From positions 620,001 through 684,000 of the forward strand of contig VWZF01001875.1 in assembly GCA_013396755.1 (NCBI GenBank): a DNA stretch of 64,000 nt, given 5' to 3'. The notes below the pieces were generated by a model. It searched no databases. It saw only the letters and a program-made list of their open reading frames with translations, and was not told the origin of the DNA. Made by a program: the position numbers and the translations under genes. Source of the DNA: Sclerurus mexicanus (Eukaryota > Chordata > Aves > Passeriformes > Furnariidae). This document shows, one piece after another, positions 48,001-59,514 of this stretch (its first letter is position 1; every line of letters begins with the position of its first letter).

Positions 48001-48896
48001 GTATTAATGGTTTAGCTTGCCCTGTGAAGGCAGATGGAAAGTACAAATACATTTTTTCAGATGATAACACTGACACTACTTGTTTGCTTTAGCAATAATG
48101 TCTAATTCTTTGAGGCAGAGTATTTATATAGTTATGTACCTCTAAGTGCAAATAATAATGAAGTAAAATAATGAAAAGAAACATCTTATTGCAGGTGCCT
48201 CCAAATGTGCCATATATAAACAAAACTGCTAAATTATTTTTCTAGTCTGGTTACTTTATGTGGGTTAATGGCCTCATGTACTGAGATTTAACAATAATTA
48301 GATTAGTTTTCCAAATTGCAATCTCTAACATCCAAAGCCAATGTCTATACTGCAGAAAAAACCCAGAAGTTTCAAGGAGTACTGTGACCGTTTGAAAATT
48401 GGCCANAGAAACAAAATACTGAGAAACTAAACCATGACAACTAAAAATTCTGTCACTACTGTACACTATTACCAAACACAGAATGTGTGGAGTATGTTGA
48501 GGTCTATGAAATTGTCCCAGTGTGCTGTAACTGTATCAAAATCAAGTGTGGATAGAGGACTTTTTATAACACTTGTACTTTAATACCATATGATGGTATT
48601 AAGTGCATTGCAGGCCTTAATGCTTAGACATCAGGGTGTCACCCATTCGAGAGTTATATACATTGTTAGCAAATATTTTTGTGGTCATTAAGATATGAAA
48701 CAGACTTCGAGTTTGTGCCGGACAGAGACTAAATTCAGTTTTCAGAGCAGAAGTGAAAGCCAATAGTCTGTTCTGTCACCTAGAAATAAGATGATTGTCA
48801 TGATGCTGACACATCACCAGGACAAAGAGGGAAAAAAAATCCACTCAACATGAGCGTAACTAACCATAGATCTCACTCACGGCTGCCTAACCACAG
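45071..48896. other. No gene seen; AT-rich DNA, one possible conserved element
   Basis: No supported gene. Short A-rich tracts at 45171-45187 and 47600-47635. 47895-48045 is a smooth, non-repetitive block containing AATGTGAATGCAAACTGCAA and TGTGTGAGCATCAGGGTG that looks like a conserved non-coding element by eye only. A single undetermined base sits at 48406. Confidence 0.5.
48406..48406. other. Single undetermined base
   Basis: One N in GGCCANAGAAAC. It interrupts only a spurious minus-strand ORF. Confidence 0.95.
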
Positions 48897-48980
48897 CCAT
48901 GCAACTCCCTTTGGCTCCTGCTGGAGAGTGAGTATTGCAGCACCTCTGAGTCCTTGAGGAACATGCTGATTTTCTGCCAG
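48897..48980 (+). other. Candidate spliced coding exon (84 nt, phase 0)
   Basis: Acceptor CACGGCTGCCTAACCACAG precedes 84 nt ending TTCTGCCAG/GTACAGAAA. The length is an exact multiple of three and only the phase-0 frame is open (28 codons, including SLWLLLESEYCSTSESLRNM); the other two frames stop. A second strong donor ACTCCAG/GTAAGACC follows near 49062, but the open frame meets TGA before reaching it. The segment is richer in GC than its surroundings. The peptide is not recognised. A decayed unrecognised repeat is an alternative, because the GC-rich block continues to about 49130. Confidence 0.3.
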
Positions 48981-49489
48981 GTACAGAAATCCTTTGATAG
49001 GCACAGCAATTGCAGATGAGCAATTGCTGCAATGTTCTTAGGTAGCAGTTGTGTACAACTCCAGGTAAGACCTGACAACTGCAGGCAACAGCCTTTAATG
49101 CACCAAGCACTGACAGAAAGGAACTGTGTTGTGTGCCTGTCTTCAGTGAGTACATGAGTGTCTCACACCAAGCAAAGTATTCCCAGAGCCCAAAGAGTTG
49201 CTTAAACTGGTTATTCTTGTAAGTATGATTGAATTTAAGCCCTCTTCATAGAAATGAGGAAAGAGCATGTTTTTCTTTATGGCTGCTAAATATATATCTT
49301 GTCCATCTTTCGTGAGAACCTGTAGATTTATCCCACCAGTATAAGTGGACAAGCAATACAATTCAATGTTTATTTTTTTTTCTATTTCTGTTGTGGTCAG
49401 TAATTTTTTCTTTGAGACACCAAGTGAAACTACTTTTATAAAGGAAAAACAGCTATTGTTGAGGGACATTGTGACTTAGCTATTTGCAG

Positions 49490-49531
49490 TGACTGGCATC
49501 TCGGTCTCTGGACTAAATCCAGTTTTTACAG
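49490..49531 (+). other. Candidate spliced exon (42 nt)
   Basis: Acceptor TGACTTAGCTATTTGCAG and donor TTTTTACAG/GTATGAATAAG bound 42 nt, with two frames open. It lies 0.5 kb after the candidate at 48897-48980, but enters in phase 1 or 2 rather than phase 0. Very short; could easily be chance. Confidence 0.15.
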
Positions 49532-52500
49532 GTATGAATAAGAGTTACTACGTGAGGGGTTTAAGGCATGTAGCAATAACAGTCAGTTTGACTATTTTTT
49601 ATTATTTTTATTTTAATCAGATACCTTTGTCAGCTTTCCAACTTTTTTCTCCGTTCCAGTCTGCCAGAGGATTTGCAGCAGGCTTATTTTCCTTATTTCC
49701 AGCTGTGGAGTACTTTAGGTTTGGCCTATTGCCAGCAAATTGCAGCTTATGGTTTTTCTGGTTTGTCTCAGTCCAGTTTCCCCTACTTTATCAGCATTGA
49801 GATCTCAGTGAACCTTCTCCTTCTTGCTCACTTCCTTGGCCTCCCCAGCCCTCCCTTTCTGTCCCTCATGCTTGGTTCACTCTTAAGCTTCTGGCTGCTT
49901 TTCCCTTTCCTAATTGCAAAAGCCTAAATCACAAAGGTGTTTGAATCTAAACTATGATTTCACTTAAGTGAGACTGCCTGGAATCAGCTGTGCTGCTGAT
50001 CACACTGGGCCATGCTGATGTAGCTTTTGTCACAGTTAAGCATATTCTGGAGCTGGGTCAAACCAAAGGATAGTCTTTCTTTTCTCTTGAAGTTCCAGAT
50101 GGACTGTAGTTCTCTTGGATATTGGTAGAAGATTCTGTGTTCATAAATAACCATCTTTGCCATCAGTATATATATTAAGAGTTTCAATTTGAAGTGCCTC
50201 TGATTCATGAAACTATTCAGTATTATCATTGGTAGTGATAGAATTTCACATTTGTTCTTCTCTCAATATGTTTTGTGATCTATATGCAAAAGAAATCTCT
50301 GATGGGGAAAAAAATCTCTTTTTTGGACATTTTGATTATTTTTTAGAGAGAAGAATAAAGCTCAGGCTGGTTTTTGGGATGAGGTGAAATCTTAGTAGAG
50401 TAGGAAAGCAGGAGCAAGGACATTCCATAGTTATTGTGACATATATATATATAGGAAAAACCAGAATGGGTGAGATTCAGGGCCGTGTTTTGTCTGCTGT
50501 ATCAGCAGAGATCATGGATCTCTGTCCCAAGAAACATAAAGGCTGTGAAAATAAGGTATAGAAAAGGAATTAAAATATTAAATTATTAGTAGTATAAATC
50601 AAAATTACTTTTAGATTTTATATTGATGATTCCATTAAAAATGTATCTTTTAAAATACTCCGCAACATAAATGGTGTTTGATAGGGCGATTGCCACTTGA
50701 AATCTGCCTTACTTGTTGGCATTAATCTACATTGGCAAGCTTAGTGGCATCTTCATTTTGTTGCAAGAAATGCCACAGCCTTGAGAAACACAGTCATCTT
50801 CTGATTCTGGAATGCTGAGCCAGGAACTGAGGAAATTGGATGGGTTTTTTTAACTGAAAGGAAAAAATGCCAATGCTTGCCAGCTTTGCATTGTGTGTTT
50901 AGACCGTATAAGATGAAAAACATTCCTACGAAAATGTCTTATTTAAGAGTCCTATATTCTCTGAGCCAAAGTCTAATGTGAAGTCTAATGTGTCTGTTTT
51001 TATGGGCTTAAAGAAGAAACAGGTTTCTAGGAGATGACTTGTATTTAGTGATGACATCAGTGATACTTCGAAATGGAATGGAAAATTATTTTGTAAATTT
51101 AATTTCTCTTTGAGTAAAATGCCATGTTAGCCAAGAACCTTCTTAGAACCTTCCAGATGGCAGGGTCAGAAATGGGAACGGATGTGTAGGACTATTCCAT
51201 AGAAACAACTAAAAATCTTTATTCAGCAAAGGGCTTATGAACCAAGGTAATTTCAGCTCTGTGACAGTCCCTTTGAAACCAACACACAAATGGAAGCACT
51301 TGGAAAGAATCTTACTAAGTTTCTAACTAAGTGTTGTTGCAGTAATCCTACTCAAAAAGAGGTATCTTTAGCCAAAATTATTACAAAACTAAAGAGAAAC
51401 ACAAGACTTGTAGGAGTATGTTGCTGGTTGGAGTCTTCATAGACAACATGGTAGTTTGTTTTTGTTTTCTCCCACTTTTTTAGTGATTCTTTGTTTTTAT
51501 AAATACATATTACTTTGTGAGACATGTTCTGATGTTAAATAGCATCTTTAATTGGTATTTAAATTATAGTTAAAGCAAGCAAGTTACTGTACATTTTATT
51601 AGCATAGAATTACTGCACTGTTAAATGCAGAATAAATAGTGTCCATATTTTCAGATCAGTAGATTATTAATTATTTTACACTGGAGTTTATTATTTTACA
51701 CTTAACAGTAAATTAATTTGGTTCAGCTAATGCATATTAAATCTTGATCCTTGTGAAATATGTGTGCTTAAAACCTTGTTTCAGTATTTCAGAAATAATA
51801 TTGCTATGAAATTAGTTTGTGTAACTGAATTAGAACCTATCCAAGTTCTCCTTTTTAGCTGTTGAAAGAGACTCTAGTAGAAAGTAGAAATGGGAATTGT
51901 ATTTTTCCCTGTGAAAGACCAATTTAAAAATTACAAAGGTTGACATATTTGACTGGTTTCATCTTGAGGGAAAATGTAAACTTTATTACTTAAAAAAAAA
52001 AAAAAAGGACGTGTGTTTGTCTACAGCCTGCATACACAGTTTGCTCTGTGGAGTGCTGTGGAATAGAGATAAGCATCTCTGGACTATTATGTCAGAACAC
52101 AGAATGCAAATTCAGGTGCATATTTGAGAGTTCCCATGTGCCAGCGGTTTTACCCAGCCTTGAGAACTTTGAAATATTGGCCAGTTCCTCTCAGTGACCT
52201 CGTTCTTCTGAATTTATTATTATTTTTTAATACTCTGTTCTTCAGTTCATTACAATGAAATCTTTCTTTTTAACTTATTAGGACGCAGTTTGTGGAATTA
52301 TTGCTAAAGCTAATACTAGGAAAATTTCATGTCTGCTGTTTTCATAGGTGGCACTTTATATTACACTTTCATTCAAAAAATGTAGCACGTTTATCAGCCA
52401 CTATTTTTTCTGTTATACTTAGGAAAGCATTTTGCATAAATTTGTACACAGGGAGGAAATTCTTTTTGCCAGCTTGTCAGGTGCGTTTTTGTGCCCCTTC

Positions 52501-54640
52501 TTCCTTCCAATTATTTTCAACCCGTCAGAAAGTTTCCCTCCTCCTTCCTTATTTTGACACAAATTATGTGACACTAAGAGATGAGAAACTTAAAACAAAC
52601 CTTAGTAAATCAGTGATTTTTGCAATTGTACTGATTGATTGTCTCCAAACAAATAAAAACAACAACAGAAACACTGACAAAAAGAAACAGACCAGTGTGA
52701 GGTGAAACCTCTTTTTTTTTATATCTGCTAGGGACATGCTATTTATAAGGGGAAAAAAAATCTTTTACTCTCTTCACTGACAGTAATTTTCCCACAGCCC
52801 TCCTCCTATGAATCCGTATAGGTTTTATCTAAAAAGAAGTTGTTTGTGACTCTATTCAGATATGATGTATTTTAATACACAGCATTCTGGCATGTGTGGG
52901 ACTTAGGTGGAAAATTTGGACTCAAAAGCAATTTGAGATGATGCATTGAAGCCTGCCAGTCCCACTGCACTGCTTATTGTATGTGAAAGTTGGTTGAGGG
53001 GGAGGTGAACAAAATTTAGATGGAAAAGAAGACTTGAGAGAGCATAGAAACAAGCATTGCAAATGCATGGCTGGAAAGTCTCATAAGAAAAGAGGCCTGA
53101 GGAAAAGAAGTATATTTTCAATCCTCCAGTTTCTGGCATCTGAATAGACAAAACCACAGCACTGACTCTGTATTTCAGGGACTTCCAGGTCATAATAATG
53201 GGAAATGGGAGCAAAGGAGGTTGAAGATGTTGGGAAGAGTAGTATTGGTCTCTTAATAATATAACACTAAACATGAAATAAGAGAATTAAAAAATCAATG
53301 CATTTTAAAGTAGGTAAATAAGCAAGGAAAGAAGGAGACTGGAAAAGCTGAATGTTATGTTTTAGGATGCGTTGAAGTGAACAGTTTCAAACCAGTCAGT
53401 AACACAACACTTCAATCACAGCATGTCACACACCCTTCTCTCTGGCCACTCCATGCAGACTGGGAGTTTCCCACAACTCCACTATAGACAGTCTAATGAT
53501 CTTTATTGGATCTTTTAAAAGAGTCTCTGAAGTAGACATATGATTTAAATGAGGTACTGGATTTTAATTAATATTAATTTGTCAGTTATCAGGCAAATAA
53601 ACAAATACCAGTGTCATTTTCCTTTTTCCTCAGTAATAACTTTCAGCATATTTATTGTCAGGAAGCTGTCACTTATCTTCCATATCCAAGCAGACATATT
53701 TACTAGAGGATAAAAATGCTGGTATGTCTATTCCATAGGAACTCATACCTTCAATTAGCTGATGCATGAAATTAAGCTTTTTAAGATTCATAAGAAGCTA
53801 AAGGTTAATTGCTTGTCTTACCATACTATCTTCTTAATTCTTTGTGTGGTCTTTTAAATGAACGGTAGCTCCACAAATCAAGAGATTAATAAAAAAAGCT
53901 GCAAAATGGGTTTTCTGTCAACAGCACTAATAACTGTCTCTCTTTTCAAATCAGTTCTGTTAAAAGAGACTGTGTGATATTACACTTTGTAATGTTTCTT
54001 TAACATAACGTCTCAATGTTTCTGAAAACCTGCTTTCATGCTTTACTCTGTCAAAAGTCATCTGACCCTTTATATAGTGAAAATTCTTGTACAGAGGGCT
54101 AATTGGAAGGTGACAAAATGGTTTAGGTTTGCTTTTAGTGCCATTCTCTGGTTAGGAAGGGCAAGGAAAGGAGCAATGTTCTAATGGCTTCAGTGTATGC
54201 ATTCGTTTCTCACAAATATTTCATGTTATTGTTAAGGTATTTACAATTTTTCATAGTTATTTCTATTGCTGCTGGTTTTGCCTATATGTGTTTTTCATAC
54301 TTTTGTATTGACTTGTATTTTTATCACCTTTAAAAAATGTTGAGAACATTCGATTTATGTTTAAATCAGTAGCACTTTCGTTGCTTTAAAAATAAACTTT
54401 AAAGTCAGTTTCTTTATGGATTTACAGTCCTATGGTCAACAGCAAATGTTTCGCTTAACGTAGTACTAAAAGATTGTGTTTACACTAACAAACTTTTAAA
54501 ATGCTGTCAGGATTGTATTTATTTTTTAAATAGAGCAAAGAACTTGTACACTCCACTGTACATATGAAAAATAATGGCCCTAGATGATGTGTTAATCCAA
54601 GGAGATTAACCTGAATGGCATATGGCTACCTGGACTATAA
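49532..54640. other. No gene seen; AT-rich with small repeats
   Basis: No supported gene. Small structures: (AT)n at 50441-50454, a 12-bp unit AAGTCTAATGTG repeated in tandem at 50969-50992, TTATTTTACACT repeated at 51671-51682 and 51691-51702, and a run of 15 A at 51992-52006. The 137-codon ORF at 52292-52705 and minus ORF at 52903-53274 show no recognised domain. Confidence 0.55.
51671..51702. repeat. Short 20-bp-period direct duplication
   Basis: TTATTTTACACT occurs at 51671-51682 and again at 51691-51702, with GGAGTTTA between. A small replication-slippage duplication. Confidence 0.8.
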
Positions 54641-54670
54641 TTCTGCAAAGGACTGTGCATGTGCTTAACT
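54641..54670. repeat. Relic of an ancient amniote interspersed repeat
   Basis: TTCTGCAAAGGACTGTGCAT followed by GTGCTTAACT resembles the diagnostic arm (CTGCAAA...GCA-TGTGCTTAACTT) of an old palindromic repeat common in turtles, crocodilians and birds. Only about 30 nt match; the assignment is from memory and the element name is not certain. Confidence 0.4.
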
Positions 54671-56394
54671 CGAGAGGCACAGGAATTCCCTTATCACACA
54701 CGGTTAGAATGAAGCACAATGAACAGAATGATTTGCTGTATCATTACAGTACATGAAAACAAATTATGATTTCTTTCAGATTTTTTTCTTGTGTCATAAT
54801 TTTTATTTAGCGTTTCACTCTGTTATATGTAAGCAACTGTAAATAATTCCTTAAAGTAGAAAATTAAACTTACATTTAAGTATTCTGTAGATTGCTGGTG
54901 TCTCTGAGGAGGTGAGCTGAGTAGCAACTGGATCACTACTTATTTGCAGCAATGTTACAGAATATTAATCAAATTCTTTTAGGCCAGCAAGGAATTATTT
55001 TTCAATGTGATACATAACTTTCCTTCTCAGTTTTTTTTTTTCCTTCATTGCCAGTTTATAATATGGCCTTGTCAATAGAGAAAGAGGAGGGCTAATATTA
55101 AAAATCTTGGCAGCAAAGAAAGCCAACAGAATGCAGGGTTGCATCAGGAATAGCACTCCCAGAAGAGGTAAAGAAGTCATTAGCCCAATGAGTCCAGTCT
55201 ACTAAGATTATGGATGAAATGCAGGGATTTATTCATATCTGATAATATTGCATTTCAGTTGCTGCTTGTTCTTGCATCTCAGCAAGCATTTAGAATCACA
55301 TGCAGCAAGCTACTGGCCTGGAAGATAACATGCCGTGCTTGTAACTTACCTTTAAGTATCTTTTGCAGGAATAAACCCTTTAAAATAATGCAAAATTAAA
55401 CGTCATACTTGGTTTATAAAGACTTCAATCACTGTAGATGAGAGGTCAGATAAAGTTCAGTTTGAAACAAATTAAGGGAAAAAAAAGATAAAATTGGCCT
55501 TAAAGAAGGGTCAGAGACTAAGTACTTATTTGAAAAGCATGAACTTATCTGAAGAACAGCACAGCTAATTCAGTTATTGGAGGGAGGAGGGGAAAGGCAG
55601 GGAGTGGGGCGAGGGAAGATGTCTTTACAATTGATATATACTTTGTGAACAGAGTGGGACTGGCACAATTATTCCATTAAGTGCAGGTATTTTTCTGTCT
55701 TAAGCCTATGAAATCAATGCTACTAATCTCATAAAGCAAGCAAGATTTGACTTTGAGGGAATTAATGCAGCCCAAATAAGACTGGATATAGATATAATGA
55801 AGGAATAAATTTATATATCTAAAAAGAGTTGACAAACTAGTCTGAAAATAATAAAATTCCAACCCGGAACAGGAGAAACTGGATTAATGTTAACAGAATT
55901 TGTTTAAACTCAGTAGAATCCACAAGAGAGATTTTGTTACATGGAGCATTATCACATGGAAGAGGAAGTTCTATAAAACTGAGGTTTTTGAGACAAAGTA
56001 TTTAACTAAGGGAAAGATAATGTAAAGGGAAACATACTAATGTAGTTCTCACCAAACTTTCTATTTAGAGCAAAGAGATGCTGATACAGTTTCCCACATC
56101 AGACTGTTTTGTAGGCACTTCACAAACAATGATATCATTTTAAGACTAATGACCTTTCATTTACCTCTTTGGAAGACTATTTTGTCAGTAACTGAAATAT
56201 ACTTGTGCTTGAACCATTCATTTCCAATACCGTTTAAGAAAGGGCAGCATTTGGTCAGGATGAGTTTTGGCTAAATCATGAGGATGAGGACTAAACCTCC
56301 ATAAGAGGATGGAGATTTGATGCCCAGTTAATGAAGACTTGAACACCTCAGGATAAGAAAAGACTAGCATTAGCTAGTCTGAAGTAAATTTTCA
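54671..56394. other. No gene seen; AT-rich non-coding DNA
   Basis: Contains a minus-strand donor AAAG/GTAAGTTAC at about 55346 with a tract that could act as acceptor, giving only a 28-nt micro-exon. A plus-strand acceptor after the T13-like tract near 55030 has a possible donor near 55168, but all frames between contain stops. Confidence 0.5.
55582..55615 (+). other. G-quadruplex motif with five G-tracts
   Basis: GGG 55582-55584, GGGG 55589-55592, GGG 55600-55602, GGGG 55606-55609, GGG 55613-55615, with loops of 4, 7, 3 and 3 nt. A purine-rich island in AT-rich DNA. Confidence 0.65.
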
Positions 56395-56640
56395 ACAGTT
56401 TGAACCATTTACAGAGGCAAAGAAAAACAAAATCACTGAAATTGGAGACTATTTACAAGGGCATGTAGTGATAGAACAAGGGGGGATGGCTTCAAACTGA
56501 AAGAAAGTAGGTTTAGATTAGACATAAGGAAGAAATTGTGTACTGTGAGGGTGATGAGGCTCTGGCACAAGTTACCCAGAGGAGCTGCGGCTGCTCCATC
56601 CCTGGACTGTGACAATTCCTTAACAGTTGTCCAGTTGGTT
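56395..56640 (+). mobile_element. CR1 LINE 3' UTR fragment, plus orientation
   Basis: Blocks: GGGCATGTAGTGATAGAACAAG near 56459, GGGATGGCTTCAAACTGAAAG, GTAGGTTTAGATTAGACATAAGG near 56508, GAGGGTGATGAGGCTCTGGCACAAGTTACCCAGAGGAGCTG near 56547, and CTCCATCCCTGGACTGTGAC near 56593. Standard CR1 3' end, truncated, and in opposite orientation to the longer copy 0.65 kb away. The upstream limit is diffuse. Confidence 0.87.
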
Positions 56641-57274
56641 TAACGAGTAAAAATAGGTGTTATCTGTATACACTAAGATTTAATTCATAAGACTGCCTAG
56701 TTGGGCACTTTTTCTAGATGAAGTATAGCAGTTTAAAAAAAAATTAAAAATTCATTTAAATAATCATAGCAGTAAATGAGTATTTCTGCAACTGAAGCAG
56801 AAGTGTTACTCTGAAAGGCAATTGTATGAATGAGTTCCAAAGTCCTTGTTGTCCTATATTTACATCATAAGTTTTCTAAAGGGAGTCTTCAGTCCCCTGC
56901 TGTGTATTGTAAGACTTGATGTTCTGTTCTTAGGGAATGGGAGCAATTAAGATGTAGATCATGCAAAACATTTCTGGTTGTACAGTCATTAAAAACTTTC
57001 TCTCTGGCCCTGTCATGGCACCACTGGGAATGTTCAAGGACTGCTGGAGCGGCACCAAAAAACAAATCTAACACTGCCTATCTCAGCCACTGTAGCCAGG
57101 TAGAACTGATCTAGCCAAATTTTGTCCTCCTTATAGAGAAGGTTAAAAGTATTCAACCTACTGTATTTGTTACTGTGCAAAATATCATCTTTTGCTATTT
57201 GAATTTCATTTCATTCTATCTTTTCATTTCAGATAATTAAAACAATTTCAAAATGATAATTGTATTTTTCATCA
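56641..57274. other. No gene seen between two inverted CR1 copies
   Basis: Unique AT-rich spacer, including an A-run near 56735-56745; no ORF or motif recognised. Confidence 0.5.
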
Positions 57275-58500
57275 TTCTTTCAGGAATGACTCTTCCATTT
57301 CCCTGGGCAGCTTATTCCAGTGTTTCACAACCCTTTCAGTGAAAAAGTTTTTCCTAATATCTAAAAATCCTTTCATTTTATTTTTCCTAAAATCTAAACC
57401 TCCACTGGCACAACTTGAAACTGTTTTGTCTTGTCTTGCTACTTGTTTCTTCCTTCCAGGTAGTTGTAGATAGTGATGAGATCCATTCTTAAAGCTCCTT
57501 TTCTCCAGGCTAAACATCCCCAGTCCCCTCAGCTACTTATCCCATTTGTGCTCCAGACCCTTCCTCAGCTCTGTTGCCCTTCTCTGGACATGCTCCAACA
57601 TCTCAATGTCTTTCTTGTCATGAGGGGCTCAAACCTGAACACAGGATTTGAGGTGTGGCCTCACCAGTGCAGAGTCCAGGGATCACTGCCCTGGTCCTGC
57701 TGGCCACACTATTCCTGGTACAGGCAAGGATGCCATTGGCCATCCTGGGCACATACTGGCTCATGTTCAGCTGCTGTCAACCAGCATCTCCAGGTCCTTT
57801 CCTTCTGGGAGCTTTCCAGCCACTCTTCCCCAGCCTGTAGCACTCAAGGAGGTTCTTGTGACCCAAGGGCAGAACCTGGTACTTGGACTGGTTGAACCTC
57901 AATTGGCCTAAGCCCATGGATCCACCCCTATTCAGAGCCCTCTTACCCTCAAGAAGATGAGGAATAGTTTAGGTGGACACCTTCCACTAGATCAGATTGC
58001 TCAAAGCTCCATTCAAGGTCTTGAACACTTAAAGAGATGAGAAGGTCGACACTCCCATCCAACTTCATATTGTCTGCAAGCTTGGTGGGGGTGCTCTCCA
58101 TCCCCTCATCCAGATCATCAAATAAGAGATTAAACAGGACTGGCCCCAACACTGAGCCCTGGGGAACAGCACAGGTGAGCAGGCCCAGCTGGATGTAATT
58201 CCATTCCCCACCACTCTCAGCAGGTCATCCAGAGAGTTTCTTACCTGGGGAACAGAGCCATGAGCAGCCAGTTCCTCCAGAAGAATGCTGTGGGAAACAG
58301 TGTCAAAGGGTTTACTAAAGTCCAGATAGACACATCCACAGCCTTTTCCTCATCCACTGAGCAGGCCACCCTGTCAAAGAAGGTCAGGCTGGTCAAGCAG
58401 CACTGCCTGTCCCAAACCCATAGTGGCTGGGCCTGAATCTCTGGTTGTGCTGGTCATTGTACTGAATCAGTGATATCCAGCACTTTCCGATCTGGCTGCA
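57275..58500 (-). mobile_element. CR1 LINE, longest copy, with decayed reverse-transcriptase segment, minus orientation
   Basis: About 1.2 kb of reverse-complemented CR1. From its 3' side: the CCCTGGGCAGCTTATTCCAG block (57300), TCTCCAGGCTAAACATCCCCAG (57503), TCTGGACATGCTCCAACATCTC (57584), the GAGGTGTGGCCTCACCAGTGCAGAG block (57649), GTTCAGCTGCTGTCAACCAGC (57766) and ACCCAAGGGCAGAACCTGGTAC (57862). Frame 57949-58152 (67 codons) encodes reverse-transcriptase motifs: LGPVLFNLLFDDLDEGMEST, then LADNMKLDGSVDLL. The catalytic F/Y-A-D-D box is changed to LADN, so the enzyme is dead even apart from the frame breaks. Upstream RT text continues, broken, to about 58500. The plus ORFs at 57473-57911 are antisense shadows. 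Confidence 0.95.
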
Positions 58501-58632
58501 GTCCTTCCTGTATCATTAGATTTGCCTCTCACAGCAGCTGAATAAAAGGATACTTCTCCCTGCTGACTAGCTCTTATGTGAGGTGTGCTATTCTAGTAGT
58601 TTATTATTTTCTATTGATGTAAACTTTAAGGT

Positions 58633-58661
58633 AAAAAAAAAACCAAACCAAACCAAAAAAC
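58633..58661. repeat. A-run followed by (AAACC)n
   Basis: A run of about ten A leads into AACCAAACCAAACCAAAAAA, an A-rich pentanucleotide repeat near the 5' side of the minus-strand CR1. Confidence 0.75.
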
Positions 58662-59069
58662 TAAGCTGAGTGTGCAAAACTTGACATAAAATTTGGGTCA
58701 TAATGAAAGATCCTTCAATGTTTACACAGTGTCAAATAGCAGACCGCTTTGCTTTTTATCTTATTTTAGACAGAGCCCAAAGCATTTTAGATGTCTGTTA
58801 TGAAAACAAATAAGCATAAAACCATGATGTAAAAACTGCTGCATCTTTCACATTGGTGGAACAGCAGCTGTGTTGTGCTTGTTCTGACATGGAAGAAATA
58901 ACTTCAGACATTTCTCAGGTGTTGAGTAACTCCTCTGAGAAAATCAATGCTCAGTGAAGATTAGAGAGAAGCCTTGGGTGTAGACAGGCTTGTTAATAAG
59001 AAGTTGCATGATATTCTTCCTAGGGCAATAGATTGCTATATAGAAGCCATAGGTCTCTCATGAAGTATT

Positions 59070-59090
59070 TATATATATATATGTATATAC
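59070..59090. repeat. (AT)n microsatellite
   Basis: TATATATATATGTATATAC, an imperfect AT tract. Confidence 0.8.
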
Positions 59091-59463
59091 AATTCCTGCC
59101 CAGTCAGTTTATTATGGCTTTCTAAAAGACACTTTTTCCCTAATACTTCATGATCCCTTCTCCTTTTAGATGCATTTATGGGACCCAGGATTCCCAGACT
59201 GAGAAAGGGAACTTTGTGAACTAAACTACCTTTTGATCCTTTACATCCTGCCCTGTATCACAATCATGCAAGCTCTCAGAATGGTGACAAGCTTTTCTAC
59301 TTTTTGGTGACAAATTACTTTTGCACTCTCTTCTGGTGGCAACATTATTTTATTTTCATCTCTAGCCTTAAAACTTGCATTCAAAAAACTTGCAAAATGG
59401 CCTCAGATTCCATTATCCCTTCATAAACAGAGGAGCGGTTCAGCAATTTTAGTGTAGACTTAC

Positions 59464-59514
59464 CTACAAATTGTTATAGCCCAAGATGAACTTCTTGATC
59501 CAGAATTTAAAATT
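59464..59514 (-). other. Candidate spliced exon (51 nt)
   Basis: On the minus strand, acceptor ACCTTTCTGCTTCATCATTAG is followed by 51 nt ending AATTTGTAG/GTAAGTCTAC; both signals are close to consensus. One frame is open across it (16 codons, ILNSGSRSSSWAITIC) and another is open until a TAG at the very end. No family recognised; too short to judge coding. Confidence 0.22.

Larger units (their letters stand above)
58501..59463. other. No gene seen; AT-rich with simple repeats
   Basis: Holds the A/AACC repeat at 58633-58661 and an AT microsatellite at 59070-59090. Nothing coding recognised. Confidence 0.55.

Noticed and set aside
51992..52006. Run of 15 A as a possible retrocopy tail
   Set aside because: The upstream sequence has no ORF, no poly(A) signal at proper spacing and no target-site duplication.
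52292..52705. 137-codon plus-strand ORF
   Set aside because: Biased composition ending in N/K/T-rich residues from A-rich DNA, no recognisable domain and no splice context.
55030..55170. Strong T-rich acceptor followed by an AGAAGAG/GTAAAGAAG donor
   Set aside because: All three frames contain early stops, so it is not a coding exon; no evidence for a non-coding one.
57473..57911. Plus-strand ORFs of 140, 87 and 61 codons
   Set aside because: All overlap the minus-oriented CR1 and are frame shadows of it.
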